From the NCBI GenBank assembly GCA_037349105.1, contig JAYJMM010000123.1:9424001-9488000 (forward strand): a stretch of DNA of 64,000 nt, given 5' to 3'. Below, piece by piece: positions 20,217 to 26,206 of the stretch (positions are counted from its first letter, which is position 1; every line of letters starts with the position of its first letter). Both the position numbers and the translations under genes were made by a program. Below the pieces are notes generated by a model, which worked only from the letters and a program-made list of their open reading frames with translations, was not told where the DNA came from and did not search any database. The stretch is from Limnomonas spitsbergensis. Lineage: Eukaryota; Chlorophyta; Chlorophyceae; Chlamydomonadales.

Positions 20217-22403
20217 ATGCTGCGTCGTGCTAGAGCTAGGGAACTTGCTCAGCTGCGCGCCAAGCGTATTGCTATTCTCATTGAGTTCTGGGCCAAGAAA
20301 GTCAGGAGATCTCGCAGGGTACAGAGGATTGCTGATGACAAGCTCAAGGCTGAACTGCTTAGGTCTGACATGTTACGCGTTTTGACTTTGAAAATTGATG
20401 TCTGTAAATCTGTGCGGTGCCCTGGTCCTGCTATCACTCACAGAACGCAGCATCTCCTCAGAATGCAACCCACCATAATGAAATGGATCTTCTATCTTTG
20501 GCTGATAGCCACAGCATTCCTGTTCACACCTATTAACAGTATGAGAACTCACAATGCCCCAGCTCAGGTTTTTGATTTAACCCGCAGCATCGCACGAGAC
20601 CAGTATTCAAGAGAAGTATTAGGATCTTCACTGATCACGCAGACAGGTATCTCTTACTCAGCAGATATTCAACATTACACAGATCCAGCGTTGTTGAATG
20701 ACCTGTTGTCACCTGATGAGCTTCACGAAGGAGTCCCTATTGAGGGATCTTGGTCTTTAGATAATATGACACCTGACAGTCCAGCAGATCCTGTAGAACC
20801 TGATAAACATTTCAAGATGGAACAAGGTTGGACCCTGGGCAATCATGCTGATATTAGTGAGATTGAGAGGCAGCAGTTCCAGGATGAACTAGGAGATATT
20901 ATCCAGGCACAAAGCGCTTATAAATTATCTGACTTGACAGGTTATGAAGGATCAGTTCTTCCCTTCACCATAGGTCCCCCTGGAGAGACTAAAACTTTGC
21001 CCCCAGGTATTATTCTCAGAAAGGCTCGCAGGAGGTCACCCATGGAAAAAGAAGTTATGGACGAACACATGACCCCTCTCATGGAAGCTGGATTCATCAG
21101 TGAGTGTCCCCGGCCCCTTATGATACATGAAGCAGTTATAGCTGCCAAGAAGGATCCCGTGACTGGCGCTTGGACTGATAAAAGATGCTGTATTAATTAT
21201 GGTAAAGCATCTGGAGGCATTAATGCCTTTACACCTCCCGACGTGTACCCTCTACCCTTGCCTGAAGAATTGTTTGGAAGAACTGAAGGTTGTACTGTGT
21301 TCTCTGTTTGTGATATGAAATCTGGTTTTGGTCAAACTTCACTGTCTGAAGAATGGAGGGACATGACTGCGTTCTGGTGGAATGATCGGTGTTGGAAAAC
21401 TAACCGAAATACCTTTGGCCTTACTAATATGCCTGCATACTTCCAGAGAGTCATGAATACTGTAATAACTGAAGCAGGTCGTGATCACTGTTGTGTATGT
21501 TTTATAGATGATATCCTGGTCTTTACCAAAGATCTTGCATCACACAAAGCTGCACTTAAACTGCTGTTTGCTGCCCTCAAGAATTGTCATATGAAGGTGC
21601 ATCCAGGAAAATGCAAGTTTCTGTTTAACAGCCTGGAGTACCTGGGCCACATGATTGGAACCACAGGTATTTCACCTAGTGAAACCAAGGTCTTGGCAAT
21701 CAGGGCTCTACCCACGCCCACTACTGTGCATGAACTGCGTCGTGTCATTGGCTTTGCTAATTATTACCGATGTTATGTTCCTAACTTTTCTGTCATCTCC
21801 AGCCCCCTTACAGCGTTGTTTAAGAAGGACACTCCTTGGCTGTGGACAGCTGAGAGGGATAAGGCATGGGAACACCTAAAAGATGAACTCTGCAAACCTG
21901 GTAACGCATTGCGCACACCTGATAAAAATCGCCGTTACATCCTTCACACAGATTGGTTCCAGAAAGGCATGTCAGCCGTTCTGGGTCAAAAAGATGATGA
22001 TGGAAAGGAATATCTAGTAGCCTGCATCAGCAGGACTTGCAATGTGCATGAGGCTAATTATGGGTCTTACAAGGGAGAAATGTTAGCCGCAGTATGGGGA
22101 GTGAGAGCCTTCCGCTATTATCTGCTTGGGGCTAAAATACCATTTCTAATAATAAGCGATCATAAAGGGTTGTCTTGGCTAATGTCTAATAAAGAATTAG
22201 AGGGGCAGTATGCTCGCTGGTCTGTCATGCTCTCGCCGTTCTCATATGAGCTTGAATACAAACCAGGTGTTAAACATATTGTTGCCGATGTCCCCAGCAT
22301 GTTCCCTGTTCAGTCAGATCAGACTGGACAGGCACAAAAGAGAGTCACTTCGCAACGATGTGGCCCTTTTACTACAACTCTGCATTCTGTGGATCAGGTG
22401 TAG
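20217..22403 (+). CDS. pol: Pol: reverse transcriptase and RNase H, Ty3/gypsy type
   Basis: First ATG 20,217 (728 aa); the frame is open back to the TGA at 20,085. Residues 1-70 are Arg/Lys-rich helix, and residues about 88-108 are a hydrophobic stretch resembling a signal anchor. RT follows: catalytic Asp366 in CDMKSGFGQ, the FGLTNMPAYFQ motif, and FIDD (429-432, nt 21,501-21,512), with Phe where Tyr is usual. The primer-grip and thumb region includes KCKFLFNSLEYLGH. RNase H has Asp579, Glu621, Asp648 (SDHKGL) and Asp691 (IVADVPS), so every catalytic acid of both enzymes is present. It would copy element RNA into DNA and degrade the RNA template. It ends at TAG 22,401 and overlaps the next ORF at -1, with a slippery heptamer at 22,364. 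No integrase follows in frame. Confidence 0.93.
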   Translation: MLRRARARELAQLRAKRIAILIEFWAKKVRRSRRVQRIADDKLKAELLRSDMLRVLTLKIDVCKSVRCPGPAITHRTQHLLRMQPTIMKWIFYLWLIATAFLFTPINSMRTHNAPAQVFDLTRSIARDQYSREVLGSSLITQTGISYSADIQHYTDPALLNDLLSPDELHEGVPIEGSWSLDNMTPDSPADPVEPDKHFKMEQGWTLGNHADISEIERQQFQDELGDIIQAQSAYKLSDLTGYEGSVLPFTIGPPGETKTLPPGIILRKARRRSPMEKEVMDEHMTPLMEAGFISECPRPLMIHEAVIAAKKDPVTGAWTDKRCCINYGKASGGINAFTPPDVYPLPLPEELFGRTEGCTVFSVCDMKSGFGQTSLSEEWRDMTAFWWNDRCWKTNRNTFGLTNMPAYFQRVMNTVITEAGRDHCCVCFIDDILVFTKDLASHKAALKLLFAALKNCHMKVHPGKCKFLFNSLEYLGHMIGTTGISPSETKVLAIRALPTPTTVHELRRVIGFANYYRCYVPNFSVISSPLTALFKKDTPWLWTAERDKAWEHLKDELCKPGNALRTPDKNRRYILHTDWFQKGMSAVLGQKDDDGKEYLVACISRTCNVHEANYGSYKGEMLAAVWGVRAFRYYLLGAKIPFLIISDHKGLSWLMSNKELEGQYARWSVMLSPFSYELEYKPGVKHIVADVPSMFPVQSDQTGQAQKRVTSQRCGPFTTTLHSVDQV

Positions 22404-23089
22404 ACACTGATTTGACTGCTAATAGTTATAAAAGAGCGTATTCCCTTATGGCTGCTTGTTTGTCAAGAACGCCCCAGAGTGCAGTCCCGTGGGGATTTGC
22501 CATAGAACCATTTGGTCCTGCAATAGATCCTGATCCAGCTCCTGATAAGGAGCAAGGCGTTGCTGGATTGCAAATGATTTCTGAGGATGCTGAAATGTCT
22601 TTTCCGTCACCTACCGAGTGGCCAGGCCTACCTAGAACCCGAGCCATTTGGCCTTCTCCCACCTTCGGCTCATCTGTTACAAACCACATTCATTCGTTGG
22701 CTACCAAACTGATTATTCCTGATGACACGGATGATGTGAGTTGCTGTAATGCATTTGATACTGCAGCTGCTTTCGATTTTGAAATTAATGGCATTTCTTC
22801 ATTTTCCACTCGCATTCATGTGCCGCAGATGGACACGCTGTCGGAGAAACAAAAAGCTCTAAGAGGAACAGCTTCTTCAAGAGTTGAAGATTGCCGCTTG
22901 CTTTTGCAGGATTTGCCTCCTTCCCACTATACTTCAGTGCAGGTGCAAGAACTGTCGAAAGAAGGCAATCCTACTGGAAAGGGGATTCGATCAATAAATT
23001 CTACACTGTTCCTCAAACCAGCATTCTTACTGCTGTGCAAGAAGGTGTGTCACTTATTGAGCTGTTTGGTGGTATGTGCGGAGGGTTAG
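22358..23089 (+). CDS. linker ORF between RNase H and methyltransferase (243 aa)
   Basis: ATG 22,358 overlaps the RT 3' end (the frame is open from 22,274) at -1 relative to RT. The protein is acidic, Pro/Ser/Thr-rich, with no recognised domain: no integrase HHCC or DDE pattern and no chromodomain. Its useful part probably ends at 22,984, where A_AAG_GGG would shift ribosomes into the methyltransferase frame; the last 35 codons, to TGA 23,087, would be the non-shifted tail. It is most simply a spacer joining RNase H to the methyltransferase in a long Pol product. It could instead start independently at its own ATG and still feed the second shift. Confidence 0.55.
   Translation: MWPFYYNSAFCGSGVDTDLTANSYKRAYSLMAACLSRTPQSAVPWGFAIEPFGPAIDPDPAPDKEQGVAGLQMISEDAEMSFPSPTEWPGLPRTRAIWPSPTFGSSVTNHIHSLATKLIIPDDTDDVSCCNAFDTAAAFDFEINGISSFSTRIHVPQMDTLSEKQKALRGTASSRVEDCRLLLQDLPPSHYTSVQVQELSKEGNPTGKGIRSINSTLFLKPAFLLLCKKVCHLLSCLVVCAEG
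22364..22370 (+). promoter_or_regulatory. candidate -1 frameshift heptamer C_CCU_UUU
   Basis: Within the RT frame the codons read GGC CCT TTT ACT, giving C_CCT_TTT in the X_XXY_YYZ phase. A -1 slip makes the next codon TAC at 22,370, exactly the frame of the linker ORF, 31 nt before the RT stop (22,401). Established -1 frameshift sites use this pattern with a downstream RNA structure, which I could not evaluate. Confidence 0.5.
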
Positions 23090-23607
23090 AATGCATGCTG
23101 AGAAATGGCATCCGCATCAACCACTATTACTATGCTGACATTGATAATGGCGTAAGGGTTTGTGCCAAACACAGACTTAAGTTGCTCATGGAGGAATATC
23201 CCAATCTGTTGGGTCATGATGCTATTGCTGGCACATTCAACCAACTGCCGCAGGATGTGTACGAAATAAATGAAAGACATCTCATTAACATTGGATGTCT
23301 TGATGGTACCCAATGGATGCTAACAGCAGGGTTTATGTGCACTGACTTGTCTTCTGCAGGGAAACGTACAGGATTACAAGGAGAGAAAAGTTCCACATTT
23401 TCCCCTCTTATTAAAATTCTAGGATCTCTGCAGCATATGCAACAAGGGAGACGACCACCCATGTACCTCATTGAGAATGTTGCTGTACAATTTGCTATTG
23501 CAAAATCGCAGGCTATGACAGCAGGATTCCAGGAACTTACGGAGAGGCTGGGACACACAGTATGTTTTGACGCTGTTGCTGTAGGTAGCTATGCCCACAG
23601 GGTTTAG
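22888..23607 (+). CDS. DNMT3-like cytosine-C5 DNA methyltransferase, 3'-truncated
   Basis: The frame opens at 22,888 and has no ATG until inside motif I, so the complete N-terminus must come from frameshifting (heptamer at 22,978) or splicing. Motifs in order: SAM-binding motif I SLIELFGGMCGGLE (about 23,053-23,094), and motif II-like YYYADID. The catalytic loop is FMCTDLSSAGKR, with nucleophile Cys at 23,338-23,340; the usual Pro before Cys is Met. Motif VI is LIENV (Glu at 23,473-23,475), and the start of motif VIII is GSYAHR (to 23,601). The CxDLS loop and AHR spacing resemble the DNMT3 group. Motifs IX-X and any target-recognition region are missing because TTTAGGG repeat begins at 23,599; the stop TAG (23,605) is supplied by that repeat. 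The copy is presumably inactive, while intact relatives could methylate cytosines in host or element DNA. Confidence 0.85.
   Translation, partial: RLPLAFAGFASFPLYFSAGARTVERRQSYWKGDSINKFYTVPQTSILTAVQEGVSLIELFGGMCGGLECMLRNGIRINHYYYADIDNGVRVCAKHRLKLLMEEYPNLLGHDAIAGTFNQLPQDVYEINERHLINIGCLDGTQWMLTAGFMCTDLSSAGKRTGLQGEKSSTFSPLIKILGSLQHMQQGRRPPMYLIENVAVQFAIAKSQAMTAGFQELTERLGHTVCFDAVAVGSYAHRV
22978..22984 (+). promoter_or_regulatory. candidate -1 frameshift heptamer A_AAG_GGG
   Basis: In the linker frame the codons are GGA AAG GGG ATT, giving A_AAG_GGG in X_XXY_YYZ phase. A -1 slip makes the next codon GAT at 22,984, which is the methyltransferase frame about 70 nt before its motif I. A small CAGCA/TGCTG hairpin (23,019-23,035) lies downstream; a strong pseudoknot was not identified by eye. 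Confidence 0.5.
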
Positions 23608-23677
23608 GGTTTAGGGTTTAGGGTTTAGGGTTTAGGATTTAGGGTTTAGGGTTTAGGGTTAAGGGTTTAGGGTTTAG
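23599..23677 (+). repeat. interstitial telomeric repeat (TTTAGGG)n
   Basis: About eleven copies of TTTAGGG, with single variants TTTAGGA and TTAAGGG, followed by a degenerate TTTTAG. The G-rich strand runs left to right, so if this was once a chromosome end the end lay to the right and the retroelement was on the chromosome side. The junction is at CACAGGG|TTTAGGG, with AGGG shared. It is the only such array in the window and is followed by unrelated sequence, so it is now internal in this assembly. Confidence 0.95.
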
Positions 23678-25314
23678 TTTTAGTCTTTTCATTTCAACAT
23701 CCTGCCTGTCTTTTTGAACGAAGCGCCGCCCTACCAAGACACGCATGCGCGCATATACGCCGCTTTCTGCTGTTTCGAACACTGTTTTATCTAACGTGCC
23801 ATACACGCCTGATGCCTCAGGTGACAGCAACAACATGTTCACCCATCAGTTTTTTGCAACAACATCTTACCGATCTGCGTCGAAGCCACGCCGCACCACT
23901 CCGATCTCCAATCTTCTTGCTTCGTCTACAGGTTGGCCACGCAGCCCTCGCCAGCTGTGCTGCCTGAGCGCAGCAAGAGGTGGCAGGAGGGCACACCCAG
24001 CGAATTGCAGTGCATCTGATAAAGCAATCATGCAAAGCGTACCTCGCCGTTCCTACAGCTCCACGATCAGTGTTACTACTAGATGGTGTTGCATGATGTT
24101 GAGCGAAACCTCTGGTTGATCTTGTAGACCTACACCAGGAATGCCAATCTCAACAGACGGCCATGATACGCCTGGAGACCGAACGTCTCGACGCCACAGC
24201 CATGGGGCAACGTTCCACACTTTGTACCACCTGTCGACGATCTGGAATGCACTTCTCAGTACCACCAGTGTACCAGTCCCTTCTTGAAAGATCAACCAAT
24301 TCAGGTGAGCTTGGTAGCACACGTAATGCTACGCTCTGATGGCGACCCAGCTTCATCCTGATATGCCCGATCATGCTTTGCCACGGATTGGATCTTGTAT
24401 GAAGTTCTCTGAGTAACGCGTTGTACTCATACGCAATGTAATGTATAAGCAGCATCTTCCTCATGCGTACCGTCAGGTACCCAACACACCGGGGGCCGAC
24501 ATCCCCACGCATCCCCAAAGCGCCATCGTAAACGCAAGAACAAGGAAGATCGAGAAGCCCAGCAACTACCATCCCCTGTGCACAAGACTCCATCACCTTG
24601 CTACATCAGATCAGAGTGCCACAACCACTCGACCACACGACCACTCGACTCGACCTTCCTGCTGTTTGCTGGATGAAAGGCAAGTAACAGCGTGTCCCTC
24701 CCGCATGGCCCTCCAGCATGGGCCATGTGCCCTCTAGCCTGTCCATACCCCCCCCTCCCCCTCGTGCTTACACCCCAGGCCATCAACCACAAGTAAATTA
24801 CAGAGCAAGGTACCAGTACCTGTCCCCGTGCACACGACTCCACCTCCATGTTTTTATCAGAGCAGCGTACAAGTACATGTCCCCATGCACAAGACTCCAC
24901 CATCCTGATACATCAAGGCAAAGTAACAGAACCCCCTCCCCAAACACCTCTCCCCCTCAGCTGCCTAGCTCATGCAGTCCACATATCCCCCTTTGCTGCC
25001 TAGATCCAGCAGTCCACCTCTCCCCCTCAGCTGCCCAGGTCTTGCATGCCAAAGATCCCCCACAACTGCCCAGCAATTTAGGGTCCAGCCACTCAAAGTC
25101 CAACCAGTCAGGGTCCAGCCACATCCAGTACCCCCATGTGCTCTCCTAGACTCTCCCACATACCCTCCCGTACATCCCATGCCATAAAGCATGCACCCTT
25201 TATGTCCCTTGCTACCACAGGACTAGGCTGGCTGGCCTACCATGCATCATGATCGTCTGAAGGTACCCAAGCCCAGCCTCATCACCAATGCTTCTCAACA
25301 GCCAAAGCACTCCA
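23678..25314. other. region without a supported gene; short degenerate repeats
   Basis: 1.6 kb between the telomeric repeat and the 44-bp array. I see no convincing gene. Minus-strand frames at 24,150-24,596 and 24,053-24,322 are open but lack recognisable domains. Short repeats occur: a TGCACA(A/C)GACTCCA word at about 24,578, 24,828 and 24,885; a GCTGCCTAG + CAGTCCAC word at about 24,960 and 25,000; and GGGTCCAGCCAC at about 25,080 and 25,111. The right half becomes C-rich and grades into the satellite composition that follows. No continuation of the methyltransferase motifs is visible. Confidence 0.6.
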
Positions 25315-26206
25315 CATGCCCAGCTCATGGCCAGACACATCCCCTCTCCCCCCATCACCTGCCCCAGCTCATGGCCAGACACATCCCCTCTCCCCCCATC
25401 ACCTGCCCCAGCTCATGGCCAGACACATCCCCTCTCCCCCCACCACCTGCTCCAGCTCATGGCCAGACACATCCCCTCTCCCCCCACCACCTGCTCCAGC
25501 TCCTGGCCAGACACATCCCCTCTCCCCCCACCACCTGCTCCAGCTCATGGCCATACACATCCCCTCTCCCCCCACCACCTGCTCCAGCTCCTGGCCAGAC
25601 ACATCCCCTCTCCCCCCACCACCTGCTCCAGCTCCTGGCCAGACACATCCCCTCTCCCCCCACCACCTGTCCCAGCTCATGGCCAGACACATCCCCTCTC
25701 CTCCCACCACCTGCTCCAGCTCATGGCCAGACACATCCCCTCTCCCCCCACCACCTGCTCCAGCTCATGGCCAAACACATCCCCTCTCCCCCCACCACCT
25801 GTCCCAGCTCATGGCCAGACACATCCCCTCTCCCCCCACCACCTGCTCCAGCTCATGGCCAGACACATCCCCTCTCCCCCCATCACATGTCCCAGGTCAT
25901 GGCCAGACACATCCCCTCTCCCCCCACCACCTGTCCCAGCTCATGGCCAGACACATCCCCGCTCCCCCCATCACATGTCCCAGCTCATGGCCAGACACAT
26001 CCCCTCTCCCCCCACCACCTGCTCCAGCTCATAGCCAGACACATCCCCTCTCCCCCCATCACATGCCCCAGCTCATGGCCAGACACATCCCCTCTCCCCC
26101 CATCACCTGCCCCAGCTCATGGCCAGACACATCCCCTCTCCCCCCATCACATGTCCCAGCTCATGGCCAGACACATCCCCTCTCCCCCCACCACCTGTCC
26201 CATATC
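25315..26206. repeat. 44-bp tandem repeat array (~20 copies)
   Basis: Unit reads CCAGCTCATGGCCAGACACA then TCCCCTCTCCCCCCATCACCTGCC. Period 44 was checked from successive CAGCTCATGG positions (25,321 and 25,365). Variants include CACCACCTG, CACATGTCC, and CTCCTGG or CATAGCC in the core. Long Pro/Ser-rich frames across it are repeat translations. The same unit reappears as two or three copies inside every 0.7-kb island and adaptor further right. Confidence 0.95.

Larger units (their letters stand above)
11872..23604 (+). mobile_element. Ty3-like LTR-retrotransposon encoding a DNA methyltransferase, 3'-truncated
   Basis: Everything between the end of the 34-bp satellite and the TTTAGGG array reads as one plus-strand element. 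In order it holds a leader, a Gag-like ORF, a zinc knuckle, a protease-like domain, two orphan ORFs, a basic ORF, RT-RNase H, a linker ORF and a DNMT3-like methyltransferase. The left edge starts TGTCACGACG directly after the satellite, consistent with a TG-starting LTR, but no second LTR copy is present to confirm it and no target-site duplication can be tested. The right edge is artificial: the methyltransferase is cut at 23,601 by telomeric repeat. RT motifs are of Ty3/gypsy type. The span between protease and RT (about 3.1 kb with three ORFs) and the captured methyltransferase make it far from a standard Ty3 element. No integrase motifs were seen. Confidence 0.85.

Noticed and set aside
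23599..23677. A true chromosome end
   Set aside because: The array is only about 80 bp, contains variants, and is followed by 40 kb of other sequence; called interstitial.
24150..24596. 148-codon minus-strand ORF
   Set aside because: No recognisable domain, no supporting context, overlapping open frames on both strands; noted only as a possible decayed gene.
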